Source: Photobacterium proteolyticum (GTDB lineage: Bacteria > Pseudomonadota > Gammaproteobacteria > Enterobacterales > Vibrionaceae). Taken from it: a stretch of DNA of 64,000 nt. How positions within the stretch are numbered: position 1 is the first letter of the stretch; each line of letters begins with the position of its first letter. Below the pieces are notes generated by a model, which had not been told where the DNA came from, did not search any database, and saw only the letters and a program-made list of their open reading frames with translations. Below are positions 17,626 to 26,852 of the stretch, in pieces. The stretch is from contig NZ_MJIL01000101.1 in the NCBI RefSeq assembly GCF_001939735.1, positions 62,001-126,000 on the forward strand, given 5' to 3'. The translations under genes were made by a program, and so were the position numbers.

Positions 17626-18915
17626 TTATTCGCGTTCGTGGATCGGGCTGAACTCACGCTGCGTGTAACCGGTGTACAGCTGGCGAGGACGGCCGATACG
17701 GTTGCCCGGATCGTTGTGCATTTCGTTCCAGTGCGCAATCCAGCCGATAGTACGGGACATCGCGAAGATCACGGTAAACATAGACACTGGAATACCGATC
17801 GCTTTCAGGATAATACCTGAGTAGAAATCAACGTTCGGGTACAGTTTCTTGTCGATGAAGTATTCATCTGAAAGTGCAATACGCTCCAGTTCCATAGCTA
17901 CATCAAGCAGTGGATCCTGAATGTTCAGTTCTTCCAGTACCTCATGGCAAGCTTCACGCATTACCGTTGCACGTGGATCGTAGTTCTTGTAGACACGGTG
18001 ACCGAAGCCCATAAGGCGGAATGGGTCATCCTTGTCTTTCGCTCGTTCGACATATTCTGGAATATTGTCGACACTGCCGATCTCTTCCAGCATCTTCAGG
18101 CAGGCTTCGTTGGCACCGCCGTGTGCAGGACCCCAAAGCGAGGCAATACCGGCTGCAATACAGGCAAACGGGTTGGCACCCGACGAGCCCGCCAGACGTA
18201 CAGTTGACGTCGAGGCATTTTGCTCGTGATCAGCATGCAGGGTAAAGATTTTGTCCATTGCCCGTGCAACAACTGGGCTGACTTCGTATTCTTCACATGG
18301 TGTCGCAAACATCATATGCAGGAAGTTCTCTGCATAATCAAGATCATTGCGAGGGAAGATAAACGGCTGACCAATTGAGTATTTGTAACACATTGCAGCC
18401 AGTGTCGGCATTTTTGACAGCAGGCGGAAAGCCGTAATTTCACGGTGGGTATCGTTATTGATATCCAGTGAGTCATGGTAGAACGCTGCAAGCGCACCAA
18501 CTACACCACACATAACTGCCATTGGGTGAGCGTCACGGCGGAAGCCGTGGAAGAAGCTGGCAATCTGTTCGTGGACCATGGTATGGCGAGTAACAGTAGT
18601 ACGGAATGTTTCGTACTGTTCGCGCGTAGGGACTTCGCCGTACAAAAGAATATAACAAACTTCTAAATAATCAGCGTTATTCGCTAATTGGTCGATCGGG
18701 TAGCCACGGTGAAGCAGCACGCCTTTATCGCCGTCAATATAAGTAATTTGAGATTCACATGATGCAGTGGCTAGAAAACCAGGGTCGAATGTGAAGTAAC
18801 CGTTCGCGCCAAGTTTACGCACATCGACTACATCTGGCCCTTGTGAGCCCCCGAGAATCGGCAGTTCGACTGGTGCTTCCCCTTCAATGTGAAGAGTAGC
18901 TTTCTTGTCTGCCAT
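17626..18915 (-). CDS. gltA: Citrate synthase
   Basis: Condenses oxaloacetate and acetyl-CoA, entry step of the TCA cycle. Catalytic regions are intact: LHADHEQNAST, the signature GFGHRVYKNYDPRA, and the Asp segment PNVDFYSG. The N-terminal beta domain with Cys-containing region and length 429 indicate the hexameric, NADH-inhibited type II enzyme of gammaproteobacteria. The ATG has an AAGGAG ribosome site. Divergent from sdhCDAB-sucABCD, so both share the 389-bp control region. Confidence 0.98.
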   Translation of the reverse strand: MADKKATLHIEGEAPVELPILGGSQGPDVVDVRKLGANGYFTFDPGFLATASCESQITYIDGDKGVLLHRGYPIDQLANNADYLEVCYILLYGEVPTREQYETFRTTVTRHTMVHEQIASFFHGFRRDAHPMAVMCGVVGALAAFYHDSLDINNDTHREITAFRLLSKMPTLAAMCYKYSIGQPFIFPRNDLDYAENFLHMMFATPCEEYEVSPVVARAMDKIFTLHADHEQNASTSTVRLAGSSGANPFACIAAGIASLWGPAHGGANEACLKMLEEIGSVDNIPEYVERAKDKDDPFRLMGFGHRVYKNYDPRATVMREACHEVLEELNIQDPLLDVAMELERIALSDEYFIDKKLYPNVDFYSGIILKAIGIPVSMFTVIFAMSRTIGWIAHWNEMHNDPGNRIGRPRQLYTGYTQREFSPIHERE

Positions 18916-19304
18916 AACAATCTCCTTTGCTTTTTTATAATCCTAATCCAAAGCGGATGTGCATTTGTTGTACCGATTGAGACGCCATTTGTCAATTTTT
19001 GTGCCTGTTTGTGTGCGCTTGTTAATAACTTTGATTGAAAACGTGCAAAATTTCCAAATCGTGTTAGAGGTCATGTAACGGGATTTGTAATTGGTTGTTA
19101 CGGGGCGTATACTCGCCGCAGGTCTCTGGTTCTGCAGCTGCCAGGAACGAATGCTTAAGTTGTCAGCAATATTAGTCACTTAGGTTGCTTTTTGTTTTTA
19201 GGTCCCCGTTAAAACATTATTGCAACTAAAGGTTACAAAGATGTTAAGTTTGTTTTTCTGGCTTAAGCGGATCGGAGAATTCTATAAAAAAATAAAATGC
19301 TTCA
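18916..19304. other. gltA-sdhC divergent control region
   Basis: AT-rich 389-bp spacer holding promoters in both directions. Only the sdhC promoter (19085-19113) was clear. From its predicted start near 19120 the sdh operon leader is about 185 bases long, long enough for post-transcriptional control by a small RNA; no site is claimed. I could not assign CRP or ArcA boxes confidently. Confidence 0.5.
19085..19113 (+). promoter_or_regulatory. Sigma70 promoter of the sdhCDAB-sucABCD operon
   Basis: TTGTAA at 19085-19090 and TATACT at 19108-19113 with an optimal 17-base spacer. It lies about 190 bases upstream of sdhC. Confidence 0.7.
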
Positions 19305-19706
19305 ATGGAGCTGAGTGGGCAAACCGTGAAAGTAAATAAGCCAAGACCTGTCAACCTCGACCTACAGACGATTCGCTTTCCTCTGACGGCGATTGCGTCA
19401 ATCCTGCACCGTGTATCAGGCGTGATCACATTTGTTTCTGTTGCCATCCTACTTTGGCTATTAGGCCTTTCCCTTTCCTCCCCTGAAGGTTTCGCAAGCG
19501 CTGCCAACATTGTTGACAGTTTTTTTGTGAAATTTGTTTTGTGGGGTGTACTGACTGCATTGTTCTATCACATTGTGCTGGGCGTGCGTCACCTGTTGAT
19601 GGATATGGGATATTTTGAAGAAATGGATACCGGCATTGCGAGCACCAAAGTGAGCTTCGCAATCGTCGCAGTTCTAGCTATCTTCGCTGGAGGCCTAGTA
19701 TGGTAA
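19305..19706 (+). CDS. sdhC: Succinate dehydrogenase cytochrome b556 subunit
   Basis: Membrane anchor of complex II that helps bind ubiquinone and haem b. The motif RPVNLDLQTIRFPLTAIASI, then LHRVSGVITF, is the sdhC signature; the haem-ligand His is in FYHIVLGVRHLLMD. Three membrane helices. The ATG at 19305 lacks a ribosome site; the GTG at 19326 (MKVNKPRPVNL) agrees better with the family N-terminus and may be the true start. It overlaps sdhD by 7 bases. Confidence 0.93.
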   Translation: MELSGQTVKVNKPRPVNLDLQTIRFPLTAIASILHRVSGVITFVSVAILLWLLGLSLSSPEGFASAANIVDSFFVKFVLWGVLTALFYHIVLGVRHLLMDMGYFEEMDTGIASTKVSFAIVAVLAIFAGGLVW

Positions 19707-20047
19707 ACAACGTATCGACAATCGGCCGTAATGGTATACACGATTTTATTCTGATTCGCGCAACAGCAATCATTCTAACCCTTTACACCATTTATATGGT
19801 CGGATTCTTCGCCTTTGGCCCGGATCTAAACTATGAAACATGGACCGCCTTTTTCGGCAAGCTGAGCACCAAGGTCTTTACTATGTTGGCTCTGCTGTCG
19901 GTTCTGATCCATGCCTGGATCGGTCTGTGGCAAGTGCTGACTGACTACATTAAACCTGCCGCCCTACGAGCAGGTATTCAGTTTGGTGTTGTAGCCGTCC
20001 TTTTTGTATACCTGTTTTCAGGTTTCTTCATTGTGTGGGGTGCGTAA
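19700..20047 (+). CDS. sdhD: Succinate dehydrogenase membrane anchor subunit
   Basis: Second membrane anchor of complex II, 115 residues with three hydrophobic segments. The conserved IHAWIGLWQVLTDYIKP holds the haem-ligand His and the quinone-site Asp/Tyr pair. Its ATG lies inside the end of sdhC (7-base overlap), and it stops immediately before the sdhA GTG, so the three genes are translationally linked. Confidence 0.95.
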   Translation: MVNNVSTIGRNGIHDFILIRATAIILTLYTIYMVGFFAFGPDLNYETWTAFFGKLSTKVFTMLALLSVLIHAWIGLWQVLTDYIKPAALRAGIQFGVVAVLFVYLFSGFFIVWGA

Positions 20048-21814
20048 GTGAGCATTGCAGTTCGTGAGTTTGATGCCGTAGTAATCGGTGCTGGTGGTGC
20101 AGGTATGCGTGCCGCACTACAAATTTCTGAACAAGGTCTGAAATGTGCCTTGTTGTCTAAAGTTTTCCCTACCCGTTCACATACCGTGTCGGCGCAGGGC
20201 GGGATTACCGTTGCGCTAGGTAATTCGCACCCGGATAACTGGCAGTGGCATATGTATGACACTGTAAAGGGCTCTGACTACATTGGCGATCAGAATGCCA
20301 TCGAATATATGTGCCAGAACGGTCCTAAGTCGGTTATCGAGCTGGAGAAAATGGGCTTGCCGTTTTCTCGTTTTGATAACGGTACTATTTATCAACGTCC
20401 ATTCGGTGGTCAGTCCAAAGAGTTCGGTGGCGAGCAGGCAGCACGTACTGCCGCGGCGGCTGACCGTACCGGTCATGCTTTGCTTCATACGCTTTACCAG
20501 CAGAATGTTAAGCACAAGACCACGATTTTCTCCGAATGGTATGCATTGGATCTGGTGAAGAACCAGGACGGTGCGATTCTGGGCTGTACTGCGCTTTGCA
20601 TGGAAACCGGTGAGATTTGCTACTTCAAGTCGAAGGCAACCATCTTGGCTACCGGTGGTGCAGGCCGTATCTATGCCTCGACCACAAACGCCCACATTAA
20701 CACTGGTGACGGTGTTGGCATGGCATTGCGTGCCGGTGTACCGATGCAGGATATGGAAATGTGGCAGTTCCACCCGACAGGAATTGCCGGTGCCGGTGTA
20801 CTGGTGACCGAAGGTTGTCGTGGTGAAGGTGGTTACCTGTTGAACAAAGATGGCGAGCGCTTCATGGAGCGTTATGCGCCGAACGCCAAAGACCTTGCCG
20901 GTCGTGATGTTGTTGCCCGCTCGATGATGGTCGAAATCCGTGAAGGCCGCGGCTGTGACGGTCCGTGGGGCCCACACATCAAGCTGAAGCTGGATCACCT
21001 TGGCAAGGACGTGTTGGAGTCGCGTCTGCCGGGTATCTGTGAACTTTCGCGCACCTTTGCCCACATTGACCCGGTGAAAGAGCCTATTCCGGTGATCCCG
21101 ACCTGTCATTACATGATGGGTGGGGTACCAACTCAGGTATCAGGGCAGGCTGTGAAGCAGAATGCGGCTGGTCAGGACGAGGAAGTCCAGGGCTTGTTTG
21201 CTTGTGGTGAGATTGCCTCGGTATCGGTTCACGGTGCCAACCGCCTGGGTGGTAACTCACTGCTTGACCTTGTGGTATTTGGCCGTGCAACGGGTCTGCA
21301 CCTTGGTGAAACCCTGCTGGCACAGGCTGAGGCCCGTCCTGCTACCGATTCTGATATCGAAGCTTCCCTTGAGCGTGTTAATCGCTGGAACAGCACTCAG
21401 AAGGGGGAAGACCCTGTTCAAATTCGTAAAGACCTGCAGTCGTGCATGCAGAATAACTTCTCGGTATTCCGTGAAGGTGACGCAATGGCGACCGGACTGG
21501 AAGAGCTTAAAGGTATCCGCGAGCGCCTGAAGGAAGCGCGTCTGGATGATACGTCTACCGAGTTCAACACCCAGCGTATCGAATGTCTGGAGTTGGAAAA
21601 CCTGATGGAAACGGCCTATGCAACGGCTGTTGCAGCAAACTACCGTACCGAGAGTCGTGGTGCCCATGCCCGATTCGACTTCCCTGAGCGTGACGATGCA
21701 AACTGGTTATGTCATTCAATTTACAACCCCGAGACAGAGCAAATGTCGAAGCGTGATGTAAATATGTCACCTGTTCATCGAGAGGCGTTCCCGCCTAAAG
21801 CACGTACTTACTAA
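20048..21814 (+). CDS. sdhA: Succinate dehydrogenase flavoprotein subunit
   Basis: Oxidises succinate to fumarate with covalently bound FAD. The N-terminal GAGGAGMRAAL dinucleotide motif, the FAD-linking His in RSHTVSAQGGI (residue ~45), the substrate motif FHPTGIAGAG and the catalytic Arg region GRDVVARSM are present. Length 588 equals E. coli SdhA. The start is GTG at 20048, directly after the sdhD stop. Faces the cytoplasm, bound to SdhB. Confidence 0.98.
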   Translation: MSIAVREFDAVVIGAGGAGMRAALQISEQGLKCALLSKVFPTRSHTVSAQGGITVALGNSHPDNWQWHMYDTVKGSDYIGDQNAIEYMCQNGPKSVIELEKMGLPFSRFDNGTIYQRPFGGQSKEFGGEQAARTAAAADRTGHALLHTLYQQNVKHKTTIFSEWYALDLVKNQDGAILGCTALCMETGEICYFKSKATILATGGAGRIYASTTNAHINTGDGVGMALRAGVPMQDMEMWQFHPTGIAGAGVLVTEGCRGEGGYLLNKDGERFMERYAPNAKDLAGRDVVARSMMVEIREGRGCDGPWGPHIKLKLDHLGKDVLESRLPGICELSRTFAHIDPVKEPIPVIPTCHYMMGGVPTQVSGQAVKQNAAGQDEEVQGLFACGEIASVSVHGANRLGGNSLLDLVVFGRATGLHLGETLLAQAEARPATDSDIEASLERVNRWNSTQKGEDPVQIRKDLQSCMQNNFSVFREGDAMATGLEELKGIRERLKEARLDDTSTEFNTQRIECLELENLMETAYATAVAANYRTESRGAHARFDFPERDDANWLCHSIYNPETEQMSKRDVNMSPVHREAFPPKARTY

Positions 21815-21828
21815 GGGAGGGATGAAAG

Positions 21829-22542
21829 ATGAACTTGAATTTCTCGATTTACCGCTACAACCCAGACGTAGACAACGCCCCGCACATGAAAGGCTACACC
21901 CTGGAGGTGCCTGACGGTTCGGACATGATGGTATTGGATGCGTTGATCCTATTGAAAGAGCAAGATCCGACGCTTGCCTTCCGCCGCTCATGCCGTGAAG
22001 GTGTCTGTGGGTCGGACGGCATTAACATGAACGGTAAGAACGGCCTGGCGTGCATTACACCGCTATCGGCACTGACTGGCGAGAAGACCATTGTGATCCG
22101 CCCGCTGCCTGGCCTGCCGGTTATCCGTGATCTGATCATCGATATGGATCAGTTCTATACTAACTATGCCAAGGTTAAGCCGTTTCTGATTGACGACGAT
22201 GCGCTGCCACCATCACGCGAGAACCTGCAGTCGCCGGAAGATCGTGCCCACCTCGATGGTTTGTATGAGTGCATTATGTGTGCGTGCTGTTCGACATCTT
22301 GTCCTTCGTTCTGGTGGAACCCGGATAAATTTATCGGTCCGGCAGGTCTGCTGGCAGCCTATCGTTGGCTAATTGACAGTCGTGATACTGCAACAGATGA
22401 ACGATTATCAGATCTTGACGACGCTTTTAGTGTTTTTCGTTGCCATGGCATCATGAACTGTGTAAATGTTTGTCCTAAGGGATTAAATCCAACGAAGGCG
22501 ATAGGCCACATTAAATCAATGTTGCTAAAACGCGCGGTATAA
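21829..22542 (+). CDS. sdhB: Succinate dehydrogenase iron-sulfur subunit
   Basis: Carries electrons from FAD to ubiquinone through three clusters. Ligand motifs for all three are visible: CREGVCGSDGINMNG plus a later Cys for [2Fe-2S], CIMCACCSTSCPSFWW for [4Fe-4S], and CHGIMNCVNVCPKGLNP for [3Fe-4S]. Length 237 is that of E. coli SdhB (238). It has an AGGGAGGG ribosome site. The next gene, sucA, is 111 bases on and separated by a hairpin. Confidence 0.98.
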   Translation: MNLNFSIYRYNPDVDNAPHMKGYTLEVPDGSDMMVLDALILLKEQDPTLAFRRSCREGVCGSDGINMNGKNGLACITPLSALTGEKTIVIRPLPGLPVIRDLIIDMDQFYTNYAKVKPFLIDDDALPPSRENLQSPEDRAHLDGLYECIMCACCSTSCPSFWWNPDKFIGPAGLLAAYRWLIDSRDTATDERLSDLDDAFSVFRCHGIMNCVNVCPKGLNPTKAIGHIKSMLLKRAV

Positions 22543-22562
22543 ATTAGTCGAATTATCGATAT

Positions 22563-22594
22563 GCTGGCTTCTTGACTCGCTATCGGAAGCCAGC
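22563..22594 (+). other. sdhB-sucA intergenic hairpin
   Basis: Perfect 9-bp stem GCTGGCTTC/GAAGCCAGC with a 14-base loop and only a short TTTAAA after it. Without a proper U-run it probably stabilises or processes the long operon mRNA, or ends it only partly. Confidence 0.6.
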
Positions 22595-22653
22595 TTTAAA
22601 GCCCGGCCTAGAGACCGGCGCAAATGGCGATAACTAGTGGTTAAGGGAAAAAA

Positions 22654-25464
22654 ATGCAGAACGGCGTTATGAAGGCTTGGCTTGAGTCTTCACACCTGGC
22701 TGGCGCCAATGCAACTTATGTAGAAGACCTCTACGAGTTGTATCTTAGCGACCCAGAATTAGTCGACGAAAAATGGCGTCATGTATTTAGTGATTTGCCT
22801 GTGGTGAGTGAAGTTGCTGTCGAGCAACCGCATTCGCGTGTTCGTGATTACTTCCGACGTCTGGCTAAAGAGACAACCCATCTAAGTGCTTCCGTCAGCG
22901 ATCCAGATGTTGATGCTAAACAGGTTAAGGTATTGCAGCTTATCAACGCATACCGTTTCCGTGGCCATCAGCATGCAAACTTAGATCCGTTAGGGCTATG
23001 GCAGCAGGAGCGAGTGCCTGATCTCGAACCTGAATTCCATAACCTGACCGCAGAAGATTTTAACGAAACCTTCAATGTCGGCTCTTTCGCTATTGGCCAA
23101 GAGACGATGAAGCTTTCTGAAATCTATGATGCGCTGAAAAAAACCTATTGTGGTTCGATTGGTGCTGAGTACATGCACATTACCAATACCGATGAAAAAC
23201 GCTGGCTTCAGCAGCGTCTGGAATCGGTAGTGGGTCAAGGTGCATTTTCGAAAGACGAAAAACTGACTTTCCTCGATGAGCTCACAGCTGCCGAAGGTTT
23301 GGAGCGCTATCTGGGAGCCAAATTCCCGGGTGCCAAGCGTTTCTCCCTGGAAGGTGGTGATGCGCTTATTCCGATGGTGAAGGAACTTATCCGCTACGCC
23401 GGTACAAACGGCGCCCGCGAAGTGGTCGTCGGTATGGCGCACCGTGGCCGCCTGAATATGCTGGTTAACGTGTTGGGTAAAAAGCCGCAGGACTTGTTTG
23501 ACGAATTCGCCGGTAAGCACGGTGAATCTTGGGGAACCGGTGATGTAAAATACCACCAGGGTTTCTCTGCGGATTTTGCAACGCCAGGTGGTGATGTACA
23601 TTTAGTTTTGGCATTTAACCCATCTCACCTTGAAATTGTGAACCCGGTGGTTGTCGGGTCTGTGCGTGCAAGACAGGATCGCCTTGGCGATAAAGACGGC
23701 TCGCAGGTGCTGCCGATCACCATTCACGGTGACTCCGCAATTGCTGGCCAGGGCGTGGTAGCTGAAACATTCAACATGTCTCAGTCACGTGGTTACCGAG
23801 TCGGTGGTACGGTTCGAATCGTGGTCAACAACCAGATTGGTTTCACGACCTCAAACCCGAACGATACCCGTTCTACCCAGTACTGTACTGATATTGCGAA
23901 AATGGTCCAGGCACCAATTTTCCATGTTAATGCCGATGATCCTGAAGCGGTAGCCTTTGTTACACGCATTGCACTGGACTTCAGAAATACCTTCAAGCGT
24001 GATGTTGTGATTGATTTGGTGTGTTACCGCCGACATGGTCACAACGAAGCTGATGAGCCAAATGCAACTCAGCCGCTGATGTATCAGAAGATCAAGAAGC
24101 ACCCGACTCCGCGTAAGATCTATGCTGATGCGTTGACAGACAACGATACCGTTGATCTGGAAACAGCGACATCACTGATCAATGAATACCGTGATGCGCT
24201 GGATCGTGGTGACTGTGTCGTCAAAGAGTGGCGGCCGATGAAGCTCCATTCAGTTGACTGGGCGCCGTATCTGGGTCACGACTGGACGGCGGAATGGCCT
24301 AATACCATTGAAGCATCTCGTCTCACAGAACTTGCTCAGCGTGTTTGTCAGTTCCCGGAAAGCCATAAGCTGCAAAGCCGGGTCCAGAAACTGTACAACG
24401 ACCGCCAGGCCATGATCGCAGGCGACAAGTTGGTCGATTGGGGTATGGCCGAAACATTGGCTTATGCTACGTTGGTTGATGACGGTAACCGTATCCGGAT
24501 CACCGGCCAGGATTCGGGGCGTGGTACTTTCTTCCATCGCCATGCTGTCCTGCATAATCAAAGCGATGCCAGTACCTATGTTCCGCTTGCCAATGTTCAC
24601 GATAAACAGGGTGCATTCCAGGTTTTTGACTCGGTATTGTCAGAAGCTGCGGTATTGGCATTCGAATATGGCTACGCGACGGCTGAGCCTGGTGGCTTGA
24701 CTGTTTGGGAAGCGCAGTTTGGTGACTTTGCCAACGGTGCCCAAGTGGTCATTGACCAGTTTATCAGCTCCGGTGAGCAGAAGTGGGGCCGTATGTGTGG
24801 CCTGACGATGTTGCTACCACACGGCTATGAAGGGCAGGGGCCGGAACACTCGTCTGCACGTCTTGAGCGTTATCTTCAGCTTTGTGCGGAACAGAACATG
24901 CAGGTGATTATCCCGTCGACTCCAGCGCAGGTTTATCACATGCTTCGCCGTCAGGTGCTTCGTCCGATGCGCCGTCCGCTGATTGTAATGTCTCCGAAGT
25001 CCTTACTTCGTCACCCTCTGTGTGTGTCGACGATGGATGATTTGGCTAGCGGTAATTTCTTGCCGGCTATTCCAGAAATTGATGACTTGGATCCGAAGCA
25101 AGTTAAACGCGTGGTGTTCTGTTCCGGTAAGGTTTACTTCGACCTGCTAGAACAACGCCGTAAAAACGAGCAGACAGATGTAGCTATTGTTCGTATCGAA
25201 CAGCTATACCCATTCCCGAAAGAAGACGTTGAAGCCGCGTTGGCTGATTACCAGCACGTGACAGACTTCATCTGGTGTCAGGAAGAACCGCAAAACCAAG
25301 GTGCCTGGTATTCAAGCCAGCACAACTTCCGTTCGGCAATACCGCAAGGTGCTGCCTTGAACTATGCGGGCCGTCCGGCATCTGCTTCACCGGCTGTAGG
25401 TTACATGTCGGTTCATTTGAAACAACAAAAAGCGCTCATCGAATCAGCGTTGACCATAGATTAA
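22654..25464 (+). CDS. sucA: 2-oxoglutarate dehydrogenase E1 component
   Basis: Thiamine-diphosphate decarboxylase of the oxoglutarate dehydrogenase complex. Visible are RFRGHQHANLDPLG in the N-terminal region, the substrate/ThDP segments VVGMAHRGRLNML and IHGDSAIAGQGVVAET, the ThDP signature end NQIGFTTSNP, and GHNEADEP. Length 936 compares with 933 in E. coli. The ATG at 22654 follows AAGGGAAAAAA. It works with SucB (E2) encoded next and Lpd (E3) encoded elsewhere. Confidence 0.98.
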   Translation: MQNGVMKAWLESSHLAGANATYVEDLYELYLSDPELVDEKWRHVFSDLPVVSEVAVEQPHSRVRDYFRRLAKETTHLSASVSDPDVDAKQVKVLQLINAYRFRGHQHANLDPLGLWQQERVPDLEPEFHNLTAEDFNETFNVGSFAIGQETMKLSEIYDALKKTYCGSIGAEYMHITNTDEKRWLQQRLESVVGQGAFSKDEKLTFLDELTAAEGLERYLGAKFPGAKRFSLEGGDALIPMVKELIRYAGTNGAREVVVGMAHRGRLNMLVNVLGKKPQDLFDEFAGKHGESWGTGDVKYHQGFSADFATPGGDVHLVLAFNPSHLEIVNPVVVGSVRARQDRLGDKDGSQVLPITIHGDSAIAGQGVVAETFNMSQSRGYRVGGTVRIVVNNQIGFTTSNPNDTRSTQYCTDIAKMVQAPIFHVNADDPEAVAFVTRIALDFRNTFKRDVVIDLVCYRRHGHNEADEPNATQPLMYQKIKKHPTPRKIYADALTDNDTVDLETATSLINEYRDALDRGDCVVKEWRPMKLHSVDWAPYLGHDWTAEWPNTIEASRLTELAQRVCQFPESHKLQSRVQKLYNDRQAMIAGDKLVDWGMAETLAYATLVDDGNRIRITGQDSGRGTFFHRHAVLHNQSDASTYVPLANVHDKQGAFQVFDSVLSEAAVLAFEYGYATAEPGGLTVWEAQFGDFANGAQVVIDQFISSGEQKWGRMCGLTMLLPHGYEGQGPEHSSARLERYLQLCAEQNMQVIIPSTPAQVYHMLRRQVLRPMRRPLIVMSPKSLLRHPLCVSTMDDLASGNFLPAIPEIDDLDPKQVKRVVFCSGKVYFDLLEQRRKNEQTDVAIVRIEQLYPFPKEDVEAALADYQHVTDFIWCQEEPQNQGAWYSSQHNFRSAIPQGAALNYAGRPASASPAVGYMSVHLKQQKALIESALTID

Positions 25465-25495
25465 CAAGAACTGGAACAATAAGGACAAAACCGAT

Positions 25496-26719
25496 ATGAC
25501 GATCGAAATTCTGGTTCCCGATTTACCTGAATCAGTTGCAGATGCGACAGTGGCAACTTGGCACAAGCAGCCTGGTGATGCCGTTACGCGTGATGAAGTT
25601 CTGGTTGATATCGAAACTGACAAAGTGGTGCTGGAAGTTCCGGCACCTGAAGACGGTGTTCTGGAAGCAATTCTAGAGACAGAAGGTACTACTGTATTAA
25701 CCAAGCAGTTGATTGGTAAAATTAAAGCCGGTGCTGTTGCCGGTGAACCTACGGCCGATGTTCCTGCTGAAGCAGAAGCCTCGCCAAACAAGCGCAATAC
25801 TGCGTCACTGTCTGAAGAAACGAACGAAGCACTGAGCCCGGCGGTTCGCCGTCTGCTTGGCGAGCACAGCATCAATGCTGCTGACGTCAAAGGTACCGGT
25901 GTTGGCGGCCGTATCACTCGTGAAGATGTCGAAGCGTATGTCAAAGAGGGTAAAGCACAGGCACCTGTTGCGGCACCTGCACCTGCTGTCGAGGCTAAGG
26001 CAGAAGCGCCTCTGGCTCACCGCAGTGAGAAACGTGTTCCGATGACACGCCTGCGTAAGCGTGTGGCAGAGCGCCTGCTTGAAGCGAAGAACAGCACAGC
26101 GATGCTTACAACGTTCAATGAAGTGAACATGAAGCCGATCATGGACCTTCGCAAGCAGTACAAAGACATCTTTGAAGAGCGCCATGGTATTCGCCTGGGC
26201 TTCATGTCTTTCTACGTCAAGGCTGTTGTTGAAGCGCTGAAGCGCTACCCGGAAGTGAATGCATCGATTGATGGTGATGACATTGTTTACCACAACTTCT
26301 TCGATGTAAGCATTGCGGTATCAACGCCACGCGGCCTGGTGACTCCTGTTCTTCGTGACTGTGACAAGCTTAGCCTGGCGGAGATCGAGAAAGGTATTCG
26401 TGAGCTCGCTATCAAGGGCCGTGACGGTAAGCTAACCGTTGATGAGCTGATTGGTGGTAACTTTACTATCACTAACGGTGGTGTGTTCGGCTCACTGATG
26501 TCGACCCCTATTATCAACCCGCCGCAATCAGCTATTTTGGGTATGCACAAAATTGCTGACCGCCCAATGGCCGTTGACGGCAAGGTTGAAATCCTACCTA
26601 TGATGTACCTGGCACTGTCTTATGATCACCGTTTGGTTGATGGTCGTGAGTCGGTTGGGTATCTGGTAACGATTAAAGAACTTCTAGAAGACCCAACACG
26701 TCTGCTACTGGACGTTTAA
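25496..26719 (+). CDS. sucB: Dihydrolipoyllysine-residue succinyltransferase (E2)
   Basis: Core of the oxoglutarate dehydrogenase complex, transferring succinyl to CoA. A single N-terminal lipoyl domain (residues ~1-77) carries the lipoyl-lysine in DIETDKVVLEVP; an E3-binding domain (~110-145, SPAVRRLLGEH, VGGRITREDV) and an Ala/Pro-rich linker follow, then the catalytic domain with the active-site SYDHRLVDGRE near the C-terminus. Length is 407. Confidence 0.98.
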   Translation: MTIEILVPDLPESVADATVATWHKQPGDAVTRDEVLVDIETDKVVLEVPAPEDGVLEAILETEGTTVLTKQLIGKIKAGAVAGEPTADVPAEAEASPNKRNTASLSEETNEALSPAVRRLLGEHSINAADVKGTGVGGRITREDVEAYVKEGKAQAPVAAPAPAVEAKAEAPLAHRSEKRVPMTRLRKRVAERLLEAKNSTAMLTTFNEVNMKPIMDLRKQYKDIFEERHGIRLGFMSFYVKAVVEALKRYPEVNASIDGDDIVYHNFFDVSIAVSTPRGLVTPVLRDCDKLSLAEIEKGIRELAIKGRDGKLTVDELIGGNFTITNGGVFGSLMSTPIINPPQSAILGMHKIADRPMAVDGKVEILPMMYLALSYDHRLVDGRESVGYLVTIKELLEDPTRLLLDV

Positions 26720-26730
26720 TACTTAAAGCT

Positions 26731-26806
26731 AAGCCGGGCAAGGCTCGACGCCCGGCTTTAACACGGTTTTAGGTATCATTGACGAAGAAATACCCAAGAG
26801 TATTTC
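26731..26806 (+). other. Two hairpins in the sucB-sucC gap
   Basis: Stem AAGCCGGGC/GCCCGGCTT (26731-26739/26750-26758, 10-base loop) and stem GAAATAC/GTATTTC (26787-26793/26800-26806, 6-base loop). Neither has a U-run, so read-through to sucCD is expected; they may protect or divide the operon mRNA. Confidence 0.55.
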
Positions 26807-26852
26807 AGATGGAATAACAAGTCCCCAAGGGATATAAAACGGATAGAACATC

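Noticed and set aside
20216..21109. 297-codon open frame on the minus strand inside sdhA
   Set aside because: Fully antisense to a certain sdhA gene; the long opening follows from its codon bias, and the protein resembles no family.
22996..23601. 201-codon minus-strand frame inside sucA
   Set aside because: Antisense to sucA, no domain or start signal.
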